Position numbers and translations under genes: made by a program. Positions 45,142 through 55,235 of a stretch of DNA of 64,000 nt are shown piece after piece. Below the pieces are notes generated by a model that searched no databases, was not told the origin of the DNA, and saw nothing but the letters and a program-made list of their open reading frames with translations. The stretch is taken from positions 62,001-126,000 of the forward strand of contig SVEG01000001.1 of NCBI GenBank assembly GCA_015057505.1, in the 5' to 3' direction. Position 1 is the first letter of the stretch; each line of letters starts with the position of its first letter. Source of the DNA: Lachnospiraceae bacterium (GTDB taxonomy: Bacteria; Bacillota; Clostridia; Lachnospirales; Lachnospiraceae).

Positions 45142-47034
45142 ATGAACAACGAAGAATTTAAGCCGTATGTACCGGCGGACAAGATTACACCGGAGTTTAC
45201 GATTACTTCAATTATACTCGGGCTTGCTCTTGCCATAGTATTCGGCGCAGCTAACGCTTATTTAGGACTTCGTGTAGGTATGACAGTTTCAGCATCAATT
45301 CCCGCTGCCGTTATATCTATGGGATTAATCCGTGTTATTCTTAAAAAAGAGTCAATTCTTGAGAATAACATGGTGCAGACAATCGGTTCAGCCGGAGAAT
45401 CTTTGGCAGCCGGTGCAATTTTTACAATGCCCGCATTATTCTTATGGGCAAAGGACGGACTTATGGACAAGCCCGATTATCTTACGATTACAATTATCGC
45501 TTTATGTGGCGGTATTTTGGGTGTTCTTTTTATGATTCCGCTCCGTAATGCTCTTATTGTTAAAGAGCATGGTACACTTCCTTATCCTGAAGGAATGGCA
45601 TGTGCAGAAGTTTTACTTGCAGGAGAAGAGGGTGGTGCAAGCGCAAAATCTGTATTTGCAGGTATGGGATTTGCAGCCGTAATTAAGTTTTTGGTTGATG
45701 GTCTCGGATGTGTTGCAGGTGTTGTTACAGCACCTATTAAGGCGCTTAAGACAGAGCTTTCTGCAGAGGTTTATCCTGCACTTGTAGGTGTTGGTTATAT
45801 CTGCGGACCTAAGATTTCTGCATTTATGTTTGCAGGTGGTTTGCTCGGATGGTTTGTACTTATTCCTGCTATCGTAACTTTTGGCGGAGATACAATTTTG
45901 TATCCGGCCACAGAGACAATTGCAACAGTTTATGCTAAAGGCGGCGCAAGCGGAATTTGGAGTAACTATATCCGTTACATCGGTGCAGGTGCCGTTGCAG
46001 CAGGCGGTATCATCAGTTTATGTAAGACATTGCCGCTTATCATTAAGACGTTTATCGCTTCAATGAAGAGCTTAAAGGGTGGTATTTCTAAGAGTAATAT
46101 CAGAACAGAGAAGGATCTTAGCATGCTTCTTGTAGGTGTTCTTATTCTTGCCATGACAATTATTATCTGGCTTGTACCTGCAGTTCCGGTAACACTTCTC
46201 GGAGCAGCTATCATTGTTGTTTTCGGCTTCTTCTTTGCAACAGTTTCATCAAGAATGGTTGGTCTTGTAGGAAGCAGTAACAACCCTGTTTCAGGTATGG
46301 CTATTGCAACACTTATTATTGCAACATTTGTACTTAAGATTTCAGGTGACACAGGCGTTCACGGAATGAAGGGTGCCATCGCAATCGGTTCTATTATTTG
46401 TATCATCGCTGCTATGGCAGGTGATACTTCACAGGATCTAAAGACAGGTTATATTCTTGGTGCAACACCCAAGAAGCAGCAGATTGGTGAGATTATCGGT
46501 GCAATCGTTGCAGCACTTACAATTGGTGGCGTGTTATTGCTTCTTGACAGTGCATGGGGCTTTGGTTCAGAGCAGATTTCAGCTCCTCAGGCAACACTTA
46601 TGAAGATGATCGTTGAAGGTGTTATGGACGGTAACCTTCCTTGGGCACTTATATTTATCGGTGCATTTATCGCGATTGCATTTGAAATCGTTGGTATTTC
46701 TGCACTTCCGGTTGCAATCGGTCTTTACCTTCCGTTAGAGCTCAGTTCAACAATCATGATCGGTGGTCTTATCCGTCTTGTTGTTGATAAGGTTAAGAAG
46801 GGCGAAGAGAAGGATAGCAACGATGGTGTATTGTTCTGTTCAGGTCTTATTGCAGGTGAAGGTCTTGTAGGTATTCTTCTTGCAATCCTTGCAGTAGCAG
46901 GTATCTCAGATAAGATTAATATCTCAGGCATATTTACGACAGGTTCAATCGGAGCTATTGCAGTACTTGCAATCATTGTGCTTCTTATCTTTAAGTTTGC
47001 ATTAGGCAAAAAGGCAAGCGCTGATGAAAAATAA
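45142..47034 (+). CDS. OPT family oligopeptide transporter
   Basis: I start at the ATG at 45142 (MNNEEFKPYVPADKITPEFT), behind AAGGAGAG; an upstream ATG at 45067 lies across a promoter. The 630-residue protein has about 14-16 hydrophobic helices and typical OPT motifs: GAANAYLGLRVGMTVSASIP, LPYPEGMACAEVL and AMAGDTSQDLKTGYILGATP. Bacterial OPT proteins import peptides or metal chelates. The PqqD-like gene overlaps its last 11 bases, tying the two together. Confidence 0.92.
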   Translation: MNNEEFKPYVPADKITPEFTITSIILGLALAIVFGAANAYLGLRVGMTVSASIPAAVISMGLIRVILKKESILENNMVQTIGSAGESLAAGAIFTMPALFLWAKDGLMDKPDYLTITIIALCGGILGVLFMIPLRNALIVKEHGTLPYPEGMACAEVLLAGEEGGASAKSVFAGMGFAAVIKFLVDGLGCVAGVVTAPIKALKTELSAEVYPALVGVGYICGPKISAFMFAGGLLGWFVLIPAIVTFGGDTILYPATETIATVYAKGGASGIWSNYIRYIGAGAVAAGGIISLCKTLPLIIKTFIASMKSLKGGISKSNIRTEKDLSMLLVGVLILAMTIIIWLVPAVPVTLLGAAIIVVFGFFFATVSSRMVGLVGSSNNPVSGMAIATLIIATFVLKISGDTGVHGMKGAIAIGSIICIIAAMAGDTSQDLKTGYILGATPKKQQIGEIIGAIVAALTIGGVLLLLDSAWGFGSEQISAPQATLMKMIVEGVMDGNLPWALIFIGAFIAIAFEIVGISALPVAIGLYLPLELSSTIMIGGLIRLVVDKVKKGEEKDSNDGVLFCSGLIAGEGLVGILLAILAVAGISDKINISGIFTTGSIGAIAVLAIIVLLIFKFALGKKASADEK

Positions 47035-47374
47035 AAAAGTATCGGCGAATTATTTGGATTATATTCCGGTTCACAATTCTGCTCATGACAGCAAGACTGA
47101 TGAAGCCGGTAATGTGACGATTATTATTGAAAATAAGGGTTTGTTTAACAAAATAGCACAGCTTATTTTTAAGAAGCCCAGGTTTTCACAGGTTCACCTT
47201 GAAGAGATGGGAAGCTTTATCTGGCCCCTTATCGATGGCAAGAATACCGTATATGATATAGCCGGCAAGGTGAAGGAGCATTTCGGAGAGAAGGCAGAAC
47301 CATTATATAACAGACTCGTTCAGTATCTTAAGACGATGGAAGATTATGATTTTATTAAGGTACAAAAGAGTTAA
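47024..47374 (+). CDS. PqqD family protein coupled to OPT transporter
   Basis: A 116-residue protein. The N-terminal half holds a beta-rich stretch with NVTIIIENKGLFNKIAQ, and the C-terminal half (GSFIWPLIDGKNTVYDIAG, then FGEKAEPLYNRLVQYLKTM) has the PqqD/RRE-like winged helix pattern. PqqD proteins bind peptide leaders for radical SAM enzymes; no such enzyme is nearby, and this pairing with an OPT transporter is recalled from other clostridia. A role in substrate recognition or coupling for the transporter is inferred. Confidence 0.82.
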   Translation: MKNKKVSANYLDYIPVHNSAHDSKTDEAGNVTIIIENKGLFNKIAQLIFKKPRFSQVHLEEMGSFIWPLIDGKNTVYDIAGKVKEHFGEKAEPLYNRLVQYLKTMEDYDFIKVQKS

Positions 47375-47378
47375 AAGA

Positions 47379-47413
47379 GTTTGCATAGCAAACTTTTTGG
47401 AAACGAAGTTTCC
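47379..47413. repeat. Intergenic double-hairpin element, copy 2
   Basis: GTTTGC-ATA-GCAAAC (47379-47393), five T residues, GGAAAC-GAA-GTTTCC (47399-47413). Same layout as the element at 23635-23670, with paired changes in the second stem. Confidence 0.7.
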
Positions 47414-47453
47414 CGTAGAGAATGATGAATCTAAGTAAATATTGATATGTTTT

Positions 47454-47493
47454 AAGGACCTTCCGTGGCATAAGCCAAGGGAGGTCTTTTTTT
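47454..47493 (+). terminator. Intrinsic terminator after the PqqD-like gene
   Basis: GACCTTCC/GGGAGGTC stem enclosing TGGC-ATAA-GCCA, followed by seven T residues. The remaining 140 bases to the next gene are AT-rich with a possible promoter; no other gene is seen. Confidence 0.8.
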
Positions 47494-47631
47494 AATCATA
47501 CCCCTTATTTTTGGAGAAAATATCAAAAAGTTACAAAAAATTATAAAAAAACCAAAGTTATGACTAATATGTGACCGGAGAGGGGTATTATGAGTTCATA
47601 AGATAAAAATAATTATTTGGAGGAATAAATA

Positions 47632-50370
47632 ATGTTGAGAAAGAGAGTAAAGAAATTAGTAGCATTGATGCTTGCATTTGCACTTACATTTGCATATGCA
47701 CCGACAGTGTTTGCATGGCCGGGAATGGGTCATCAGCATAAATGGGGTGCTTGGAAAACAACAACTCCGGCAACATGTACAGAAGATGGAGTAAAGACTA
47801 GTAAATGCAATAGCTGTGGTGCAACACAAACAGCAACGATTAAAGCGACAGGACACGATTTCTCAGGAAAAGATCAGTGTGATTGTCAATATATAGAAGT
47901 TGATGCAAGTTTTTTTGTTTTCAGATCTGAAGAGTCGGATAAGTATGGTGATGCACCTACGGGTAGCGTAATGCCGGATAGCGCTGATAAGTATTTTGGT
48001 GTTGGAGAAGGTAAAGTTTCTATAGGCAGAGATACTTATATAGCTATTATGAATAAAAGAACTAACGGAACATTAAATGATTTTTCTGATATTGAAGAAC
48101 CGAGTGGTGTTAAAAATAAAATAGCAAATTATTTAAAACAATTCAAAGTAGAGTGGGAGAGTATTTCCTATTCATGGTATGTTGCAAAGCTTGAAAGTGA
48201 CGGATGGCATGTAGATGCTGAATATGAGGTTATTTTAAAGCATGAGCACACTTTTGGTAAATGGATAACAATTAGTGACGCAACATGTACAGAAGACGGT
48301 CAGGAAGCGCGTGAATGTACAGCTAAATGGTGTGATGAAAAAGAATATAAAACGATTAAAGCAACAGGTCACACAGAAGTAATCGATGCGGCAGTAGCAC
48401 CTACATGTGCAGAAACAGGTCTTACAGAGGGTAAACACTGTAGTGTATGTGAAACAACATTAGTTGCACAGACAGAAGTTGCAGCATTAGGACACAAAGG
48501 TATTGTTGATAAAGCAGTAGCGCCTACATGTACAGAAACAGGTCTTGAGGAAGGCAAGCATTGTAGTGTATGTAATGAAGTAATCGTTGCACAGGAGGAA
48601 GTTGCAGCATTAGGACATACAGAAGTAATTGACGCGGCAGTAGCACCTACATGTACGGAAACAGGTCTTACAGAAGGAAAGCATTGTAGTGTATGTGGTG
48701 AAGTATTGGTTGCACAGACAGTAGTTGATGCATTAGGACACAAAGAGGTAATTGACAAGGCAGTAGCACCTACATGTACAGAAACAGGTCTTACAGAAGG
48801 CAAACATTGTGACGTATGTGGAATAACATTGGTTGAACAGAAATTGGTTGATGCTTTAGACCATGACATGGATGACGGAACAGTGACAGAAAATGCAACA
48901 TGTGTAGGCGAAGGAACAATAATATACGAATGTAACAGATGTGACCATTCTGTTGAAGAGTCTATTGTTAAAAATGATAATGAACATATTAGTATTGTAA
49001 TTGACGAAGCAGTGGCACCTACATGTACAGAAACAGGTCTTACAGAGGGTTCACATTGTGAAGCATGTAAAACAACAATAGTTCCTCAGGAAATAATTCC
49101 TGCATTAGGACATACAGAGATAGTTGACGAAGCAGTAGCACCTACATGTACAGAAACAGGTCTTACAGAAGGCAAGCATTGCAGCGTATGTAAAGAGGTA
49201 TTGGTTGCACAGGTAGTAGTTGATGCATTAGGTCACAAAGAGGTGATTGATGCAGCAGTAGCACCTACATGTACGGAAACAGGTCTTACAGAAGGAAAAC
49301 ATTGTAGCGTATGTAGTGAAGTATTGGTAGCACAGGAAGTAGTTGATGCATTAGGACATACAGAGGTAATTGACGCAGCAGTAGCACCTACATGTACAGA
49401 GACAGGTCTTACAGAAGGCAAGCATTGTAGTGTATGTAATGAAGTATTGGTAGCACAGGAAGTGGTTGAAGCATTAGGACATACAGAGGCAATTGACGAA
49501 GCAGTAGCACCCACATGTACAGAAACAGGTCTTACAGAAGGCAAGCATTGTAGCGTATGTAATGAAGTATTGGTAGCACAGGAAGTAGTTGAAGCATTAG
49601 GACATACAGAGGCAATTGATGAGGCAGTAGCACCTACATGTACAGAAACAGGTCTTACAGAAGGCAAACATTGTAGTGTATGTGATGTAATATTGCTTGC
49701 ACAGAACGAAGTTGAGGCACATGGTCATGATATGGGTGAATGGGTTGTTGTAGAATATCCTACAGTGATGAAGGAAGGAACAGAGAGAAGCGACTGTGAA
49801 GTATGCGATTATTATGAAACAAGACCTATTCCTGCAATTGAAAATGATGACAATAATGATGACTCTGACAATCAGGATGATTTAGAAGATTTTGAAGATG
49901 AGGAAACACCTCTTACACCTCCGGCAGATGATTCGGCAGATGAGGAAGAAATAATTACACCTCCGGCAGATGATACAGAAGATGAGGAAATACTTCTTAC
50001 ACCTTCAGAAGAAGATAAAGAACCTTTTACACCTCCGGTAGTAGAGTTCGAAGAAGAGGAAGCACCGCTTGCACCTCCGGTAGAAGAGTTTGAAGAAGAG
50101 GAAGTACCGCTTGCACCTCCGGTAGTAGAGTTTGAAGAAGAGGAAGTACTGCTTGCACCTCCGGTAGTAGAGTTTGAAGAAGAGGAAACACCGCTTACGC
50201 CTCCGGCTGAAGAGGATGTACTTGTAGATTTCGAGGATGAGGAGACACCTCTTGATGATGTTCCTAAGACAGGATCAGTAAACCTTGTTCTTCCGGCAAT
50301 GGCATTTAGCTGTGTAGCACTTGTTGTAGCAACAGCTACAAGAAAAAAGGAAGACGGTGCAACAGAATAA
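47632..50370 (+). CDS. Repeat-rich cell-surface protein with VPKTG sorting signal
   Basis: A 912-residue protein. It has a signal peptide ([20 protein letters not shown], about 1-29), a beta-rich N-terminal region, then about ten near-identical 41-residue repeats ([18 protein letters not shown] core with C, H, C and C at fixed places), an acidic proline-rich stalk (14-residue EFEEEE..LAPPVV units) and a C-terminal VPKTG, membrane segment and KK tail, the layout of sortase-anchored proteins. It is probably displayed on the wall; the Cys/His repeats could bind metal. No partner gene is evident. Confidence 0.88.
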   Translation: MLRKRVKKLVALMLAFALTFAYAPTVFAWPGMGHQHKWGAWKTTTPATCTEDGVKTSKCNSCGATQTATIKATGHDFSGKDQCDCQYIEVDASFFVFRSEESDKYGDAPTGSVMPDSADKYFGVGEGKVSIGRDTYIAIMNKRTNGTLNDFSDIEEPSGVKNKIANYLKQFKVEWESISYSWYVAKLESDGWHVDAEYEVILKHEHTFGKWITISDATCTEDGQEARECTAKWCDEKEYKTIKATGHTEVIDAAVAPTCAETGLTEGKHCSVCETTLVAQTEVAALGHKGIVDKAVAPTCTETGLEEGKHCSVCNEVIVAQEEVAALGHTEVIDAAVAPTCTETGLTEGKHCSVCGEVLVAQTVVDALGHKEVIDKAVAPTCTETGLTEGKHCDVCGITLVEQKLVDALDHDMDDGTVTENATCVGEGTIIYECNRCDHSVEESIVKNDNEHISIVIDEAVAPTCTETGLTEGSHCEACKTTIVPQEIIPALGHTEIVDEAVAPTCTETGLTEGKHCSVCKEVLVAQVVVDALGHKEVIDAAVAPTCTETGLTEGKHCSVCSEVLVAQEVVDALGHTEVIDAAVAPTCTETGLTEGKHCSVCNEVLVAQEVVEALGHTEAIDEAVAPTCTETGLTEGKHCSVCNEVLVAQEVVEALGHTEAIDEAVAPTCTETGLTEGKHCSVCDVILLAQNEVEAHGHDMGEWVVVEYPTVMKEGTERSDCEVCDYYETRPIPAIENDDNNDDSDNQDDLEDFEDEETPLTPPADDSADEEEIITPPADDTEDEEILLTPSEEDKEPFTPPVVEFEEEEAPLAPPVEEFEEEEVPLAPPVVEFEEEEVLLAPPVVEFEEEETPLTPPAEEDVLVDFEDEETPLDDVPKTGSVNLVLPAMAFSCVALVVATATRKKEDGATE
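48367..49722 (+). repeat. Tandem 123-bp coding repeats
   Basis: Units begin at 48367, 48490, 48613 and 48736, are interrupted by a divergent unit and a half-degenerate unit (48859-49107), and resume at 49108, 49231, 49354, 49477 and 49600, each 123 bases (41 residues). Units at 49354, 49477 and 49600 are almost identical, so the array probably expands and contracts by recombination. Confidence 0.9.
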
Positions 50371-50387
50371 TGTAATAAGGTAATTAT

Positions 50388-50420
50388 AGGACAGGCATAC
50401 TAATATGTCTGTCCTCTTTT
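50388..50420 (+). terminator. Intrinsic terminator after the surface protein gene
   Basis: AGGACAG-GCATA-CTAA-TATGT-CTGTCCT followed by a TCTTTTA tract. Confidence 0.8.
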
Positions 50421-50488
50421 ATGTTATTTACATAACTTAACAGAACAGCAGTTACAGATATTTTTTTGAATAAATTTACATAAATTTA

Positions 50489-50537
50489 TTGCAAAGTCTG
50501 CATAAATCTGTATAATAAGCTTGTTACCTTATGGTAA
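50489..50537 (+). promoter_or_regulatory. Promoter and possible operator for the polyamine operon
   Basis: TTGCAA (50489-50494), 16-base spacer, TATAAT (50511-50516). A dyad TTACC-TTAT-GGTAA (50524-50537) begins at the expected transcription start and could bind a repressor. Confidence 0.65.
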
Positions 50538-50574
50538 TGGGTATAAATAAAACAAATCGGAAGGAGAAGGTGAT

Positions 50575-52155
50575 ATGGAAAAGAAGAAACTTATAGAGTT
50601 TCGCGATATCGTTAAAAATTTTGACGGACAAATCGTATTAAAGGGAATTAACCTTGATATTTATGAGAATGAATTTGTTACGTTACTTGGACCAAGCGGT
50701 TGTGGAAAGACAACTTTGCTTAGGATTTTGGGTGGCTTCATAGATGCTGATGAAGGAAATGTTATTTTTGATGGTGAAGAAATCAGCAAAAAGCCTCCGT
50801 ATCAGAGAGAATTAAACACGGTATTTCAGAAGTATGCGCTGTTTCCTCATTTAAGTGTATATGAGAATATCGCTTTTGGTTTAAAAATAAAGAAAATGAG
50901 TAAGGACGTTATTGACCAGAAGGTCATGAAGATGTTAAAACTTATCGGACTTGAGGGCTATGAGAATAAGAATACAACCTTGCTTTCAGGCGGTCAGCAG
51001 CAGCGTGTTGCGATTGCGAGAGCTCTTGTTAACGAGCCTAAGGTTTTGCTTCTTGATGAGCCTCTTGCGGCACTTGATCTTAAGCTTCGTAAGGAGATGC
51101 AGTACGAGCTTAAGCGTATCCAGCAGGAGGTAGGTATTACCTTTATATTCGTTACACATGATCAGGAAGAAGCGCTTACCATGTCTGACAAGATTGTGGT
51201 TATGAAGAACGGTGAGATTCAGCAGGTTGGTACTCCCGAGGAGATTTACAATGAGCCGGCCAACAGCTATGTTGCGAACTTTATCGGTGAGAGTAATATT
51301 TTACCCGGAACCATGCTTGAGGATTATAAAGTACGTTTTGATGATATTACTTTTGATTGTGTTGATTTCGGTTTTAAATCCAATGAGGCGGTTGACGTTG
51401 TAATTCGTCCTGAGGATATTGATATTGTTGATGTAAAAGACGGTAAGATGACAGGAGAGGTTCTTAGCGTACTCTTTAAAGGTGTGCATTACGAGATTAT
51501 CGTTGAGACAGTTCCAGGTACAAGTGTGACCGTTAACATGCATATTATTCGCAACAATGAGGTTGTGAGCGAGAGCGGTAAAGAGAAAATCAGTGCCAAC
51601 GATTTCTACGTTGATATTGAGGACTTACATTTGCTCGATGATAAGGAGATTATCGCGCGTTCCAATGCACAGGCATGGACTCCTGAGAATGATGAGTACA
51701 TATCAATTGCCAAGATTGAATATGATTTGCAGGAAGAACTCGGACAGTACCCGGTAAAATTCTCTACAGCTAACGGAACAACTATTGAGAGAACAATTTT
51801 TGTTGTTAACCAGCCGTTCGTTAAGAATGAAAAGGCCAATGAAGCTATCATGGCATTTAACTTCTTTAAGACTGTAGACGAGATTACAGAGTCACAGGCT
51901 CTTGATACAGATATTAAGACTTGGGCAAATGCACAGGGCTGGAAGCTCAGTGACGAGAGCCAGAGCATTGATATCAGTGTTGATTATGACTTCGACCCCG
52001 AGAATATCAAAGAAGGTGTATATAAGGTTACCTTCTGGACTATGGGTCGCGAATTTAAGATTCACACAACAGATTATTCGGAGGTAGGTCAGCAGGTCGG
52101 ACTGACATTCTTCCCTGAGGATATTCATGTAATGTCCAAGGTGGTTTTTGAATGA
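50575..52155 (+). CDS. potA: Polyamine ABC transporter ATPase with duplicated Ig-like insertion
   Basis: A 526-residue protein. Residues 1-240 are a standard PotA/CysA-type nucleotide-binding domain: Walker [10 protein letters not shown], signature LLSGGQQQR, Walker [12 protein letters not shown] and H-loop [14 protein letters not shown] domain begins near 285. Within it, residues about 362-505 form an insertion of two beta-rich, Ig-like repeats starting NAQAW (about 364) and NAQGW (about 452), then the TOBE fold resumes with [13 protein letters not shown]. Usual PotA is about 350-370 residues. The start has GGAAGGAGAAGG upstream. Confidence 0.92.
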   Translation: MEKKKLIEFRDIVKNFDGQIVLKGINLDIYENEFVTLLGPSGCGKTTLLRILGGFIDADEGNVIFDGEEISKKPPYQRELNTVFQKYALFPHLSVYENIAFGLKIKKMSKDVIDQKVMKMLKLIGLEGYENKNTTLLSGGQQQRVAIARALVNEPKVLLLDEPLAALDLKLRKEMQYELKRIQQEVGITFIFVTHDQEEALTMSDKIVVMKNGEIQQVGTPEEIYNEPANSYVANFIGESNILPGTMLEDYKVRFDDITFDCVDFGFKSNEAVDVVIRPEDIDIVDVKDGKMTGEVLSVLFKGVHYEIIVETVPGTSVTVNMHIIRNNEVVSESGKEKISANDFYVDIEDLHLLDDKEIIARSNAQAWTPENDEYISIAKIEYDLQEELGQYPVKFSTANGTTIERTIFVVNQPFVKNEKANEAIMAFNFFKTVDEITESQALDTDIKTWANAQGWKLSDESQSIDISVDYDFDPENIKEGVYKVTFWTMGREFKIHTTDYSEVGQQVGLTFFPEDIHVMSKVVFE

Positions 52156-52985
52156 AGCGATTTTCGCAATTAGCAATTCCCTATATTATTTGGGCAGTGC
52201 TTATGCTGGTGCTTCCGCTGGCGTTAATTGCGTTATATTCTTTTACGCAGCAGGGTAACAGCATAATATCTTTTTCATTTACATTGGATCATTATGTCAA
52301 ATTTTTTACCGACCCGGACTTCTTATTAGTCCTTTGGCGTTCCATTGTAATTGCAATTAAGACAACTGTTATTTCGCTTTTACTCGGATATCCGGTTGCA
52401 TATTTTATTTCAAGAAGCAGTGAACGTTTGCAGAACATTCTTGTTCTCTGTATCACACTTCCCATGTGGATTAACATGCTTGTAAGAACATATGCGTGGA
52501 TTGGACTTCTTAGTGAAGGCGGCATTGTTTCACAGATTCTTGGTTTCTTCGGTTTCGAAGAAGTAGAATTATTATATACAGAGGGTGCGGTGCTTCTCGG
52601 TATGGTATATAACTTCCTGCCGTTTATGATTTTGCAGATTAATACATCTCTCTGTAAAATGGACCACTCGCTTCTTGAGGCGAGCGCGGACCTTGGCGGT
52701 AACAGAACGCAGACATTTATGCGTGTTACATTACCGCTTTCCTTGCCGGGTGTTATCAACGGAATTACGCTTGTATTCCTGCCCGCAGTCAGCTCCTTCT
52801 TTATTCCCAAGCTCCTTGGCGGCGGACAGTATTTCTTAATCGGTAATTTGATTGAGAATCAGTTTATTACCGTCGGAGAGTGGAATTTTGGTAGTGCGAT
52901 TTCGATGATTATGGCTGTTATCATGATGCTTCTCATGCTTGCGGTTCGTAAAGTCGAGACAAGAAATCAGGGTGGAAAGGAGTAA
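52152..52985 (+). CDS. potB: Polyamine ABC transporter permease PotB
   Basis: A 277-residue permease with six hydrophobic segments. The ATPase-coupling EAA-type loop is [21 protein letters not shown]. It overlaps potA by 4 bases (ATGA) and is 6 bases before potC-potD. Together they import spermidine or putrescine. Confidence 0.93.
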   Translation: MKRFSQLAIPYIIWAVLMLVLPLALIALYSFTQQGNSIISFSFTLDHYVKFFTDPDFLLVLWRSIVIAIKTTVISLLLGYPVAYFISRSSERLQNILVLCITLPMWINMLVRTYAWIGLLSEGGIVSQILGFFGFEEVELLYTEGAVLLGMVYNFLPFMILQINTSLCKMDHSLLEASADLGGNRTQTFMRVTLPLSLPGVINGITLVFLPAVSSFFIPKLLGGGQYFLIGNLIENQFITVGEWNFGSAISMIMAVIMMLLMLAVRKVETRNQGGKE

Positions 52986-52991
52986 ATAATC

Positions 52992-54896
52992 ATGAAAAAA
53001 GATAAACGTATTTTTGGTAAAGTACTTATGGCTCTCATGATTTTATTCTTCTACCTTCCTATTGTTTACATGATAGTATTTTCTTTTAATGAAGGAAAAT
53101 CATTGACGAGTTTTACAGGCTTTTCGCTTCGCTGGTATAAGCATATGCTTGAGTCCGGTGATATGATGGAAGCCTTGTATACAACCTTTAGCATCGCGAT
53201 TCTTGCTACAGCAATATCGACGGTTGTCGGAACTATTGCAGCCATCGGTCTCAGCAAGTCTAAGAAGGTACTTAGGGATATCATGGATCAGGTTAATAAC
53301 CTTCCGATAATGAATCCTGAGATAGTAACAGCTATCGGTTTTATGTTGCTTTTTATCACGTTTCAGGTAGAAAAGGGTTACGTGACAATGCTTCTTGCAC
53401 ATATAGCATTTTGTATACCGTATGTAATGCTTTCGGTTATGCCTAAGATTCGTTCACTTGATCCTAATCTTGCGGATGCAGCTATGGATCTCGGAGCTAC
53501 GCCCGGAAGAGCACTTACAAAGGTTATTGTGCCTCAGATTATGCCCGGTATTGTTTCGGGTGCGCTTATTGCTTTTACGATGTCAATTGATGATTTCATC
53601 ATTTCATACTTCGTAACAGGTCGCGGTGTAAAAAATATAAGTATCATGGTTTATACGATGAGTAAGCGTGTTAACCCCAGTATCAATGCTATTTCCACAC
53701 TTGTCGTACTTATTATCACGGTTATTCTTGTAATCGTTAATGTGGCACCGGTAATCGTTGCAAAGCGTGAAAAGAAGCAGAATACCGCAAAGATGGGTGT
53801 TGCAGGTAAGATTATGGTGGCAGTTGCAGGTATGGCTTGTATAGCATTTGCGATTTTCAGCATCACTCATTCCAATACAAAAGGTTCAGGACTTCCGTAC
53901 GAAGGACAGACACTTCATGTTTATAACTGGGGTGAGTACACAGGTGAGAACATCATTAATGATTTCGAAGAGAAGACCGGTGCAAAAGTTGTTATGGAAA
54001 TCTTTGATTCCAACGAGCAGATGTACATCAAGGTTGCCAATGGCGAGGCTTATGATATTCTTGTGCCAAGTGATTATATGATTCAACGACTCATTGATGA
54101 GAAACTTATACAGGAGCTTGATCATTCACTTCTTGATTGCATGGATTTGCTTATGGAGGATGTAAAGGGACTTCCTTATGACCCTGAGAATGCTTATTCC
54201 ATTCCTTATTTCTGGGGAAGTGTTGGTATTGTTTATGATACAACTAAGGTAGATATTGAGGATCTTGAAAGAGAGGGCTTTGGTATTTTCCTTGATGAAA
54301 AATATAAAGGTGATATTTATCTTTACGATTCAGAGCGAGATTCCTTTATGATGGCTCTTAAGGATTTGGGATATTCCATGAACACCGAGAATGAAGCAGA
54401 GATTAATGAGGCTTATGAGTGGCTCGTTAAGTGCGTTGAGACGATGGAGCCGGAGATTGTAACGGACGAGATTATTGATAATATGGCACAGGGACGTAAG
54501 GCGCTCGGTCTTATTTACTCAGGTGATGCAACATACGTTATGTGCGAAAATGAAGATATGGCATTCTATCTTCCTGAGGCGGGAACCAATCTTTGGTCAG
54601 ATGCCATGGTGATTCCGGCTAATGCGAAGAATCCTGAGCTTGCACATGCATTTATTAATCATGTGTGTGAGTACGAGGGTGCTTATGATAACTCAAGCTG
54701 GGTAGGCTATACCTCAGCTAATCAGGAAGTTTTTGAGGAACTTTCAGGTGAAGGCGGAGATTACGAGGGAATTGATGCTTATATACCGAGAAGTGGTTAT
54801 GAGCTTGATGAGGTATTTACTTACAATGAGGAGACACGTAAGATTATCAGTAATCTTTGGAGTAGGGTAAAGATTGCCGCTAGTAATGCGAACTAA
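52992..54896 (+). CDS. potCD: PotC-PotD fusion: permease and substrate-binding protein
   Basis: A 634-residue fusion. Residues 1-275 form the PotC permease (six helices; coupling loop DAAMDLGATPGRALTKVIVP), and after a further membrane segment (about 270-295) residues 305-634 form a PotD-like solute-binding domain (LHVYNWGEYTGENIINDFEE, SDYMIQRLIDEKLIQEL, IPYFWGSVGIVYD, DEIIDNMAQGRKALGLIYSGD). The binding domain is thus tethered to its own permease outside the cell. Such fusions are known in Firmicutes. The gene ends the operon. Confidence 0.93.
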   Translation: MKKDKRIFGKVLMALMILFFYLPIVYMIVFSFNEGKSLTSFTGFSLRWYKHMLESGDMMEALYTTFSIAILATAISTVVGTIAAIGLSKSKKVLRDIMDQVNNLPIMNPEIVTAIGFMLLFITFQVEKGYVTMLLAHIAFCIPYVMLSVMPKIRSLDPNLADAAMDLGATPGRALTKVIVPQIMPGIVSGALIAFTMSIDDFIISYFVTGRGVKNISIMVYTMSKRVNPSINAISTLVVLIITVILVIVNVAPVIVAKREKKQNTAKMGVAGKIMVAVAGMACIAFAIFSITHSNTKGSGLPYEGQTLHVYNWGEYTGENIINDFEEKTGAKVVMEIFDSNEQMYIKVANGEAYDILVPSDYMIQRLIDEKLIQELDHSLLDCMDLLMEDVKGLPYDPENAYSIPYFWGSVGIVYDTTKVDIEDLEREGFGIFLDEKYKGDIYLYDSERDSFMMALKDLGYSMNTENEAEINEAYEWLVKCVETMEPEIVTDEIIDNMAQGRKALGLIYSGDATYVMCENEDMAFYLPEAGTNLWSDAMVIPANAKNPELAHAFINHVCEYEGAYDNSSWVGYTSANQEVFEELSGEGGDYEGIDAYIPRSGYELDEVFTYNEETRKIISNLWSRVKIAASNAN

Positions 54897-54903
54897 GTAT
54901 ATT
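54874..54903 (+). promoter_or_regulatory. Possible promoter of the structured RNA
   Basis: TTGCCG (54874-54879), 18-base spacer, TATATT (54898-54903), placed over the end of potCD. The expected start, near 54909, coincides with the first paired base of the structured RNA. Confidence 0.5.
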
Positions 54904-54906
54904 TAA

Positions 54907-55086
54907 CAAGCCCACATAAGATTTTAATTACATAAAAGACACGCTTTCGCTCGGAGAAAGCATTGGCAATCGTGATATACACGATTACCAACTGGCATGT
55001 AACAGTACTAGGCTCGAAAAAACCTCGCCAAGTGCTGACATCTTTCAACGGTCTTTTATATAATATAAAATCTTATTGTGGGCTTG
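54907..55086 (+). ncRNA. Compact structured RNA, candidate raiA-motif RNA or similar
   Basis: A 180-base element closed by a long stem: CAAGCCCACA-TAAGATTTTA (54907-54926) with TAAAATCTTATTGTGGGCTTG (55066-55086), then ATAAAAGAC (54932-54940)/GTCTTTTAT (55051-55059). Inside are three hairpins: GCTTTC/GAAAGC (54943-54961), AATCGTG/CACGATT flanked by TTGG/CCAA (54963-54991), and ATGT-AA-CAGTAC with GTGCTG-ACAT (54997-55041), which holds AGG/CCT. No open reading frame fits. Length, terminal stem and multibranch core recall the raiA motif; a 6S-type RNA or a mini-transposon are alternatives. Confidence 0.7.
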
Positions 55087-55235
55087 GCTTAAATATAAGA
55101 GACGGCTAATATATTATTTGTAATTTGCTGTTTGCTATTTGTTACGGAGCGTAACAGGGATGTCACAGTGCGTCGCTTGTTTGGGGTGTTGGGAATGTGG
55201 TATAAGCAGGGTATCACATATAGGAGGTAATGGTT

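Noticed and set aside
48369-49667. Long minus-strand frames across the 123-base repeats
   Set aside because: They mirror the repeat periodicity of the surface protein gene and have no start signals or recognisable domain.
54907-55086. Interpretation of the long inverted repeat as an insertion sequence
   Set aside because: No transposase frame lies inside, no target-site duplication is evident, and the internal hairpins are those of a folded RNA. A mini-transposon remains possible and is kept as an alternative.
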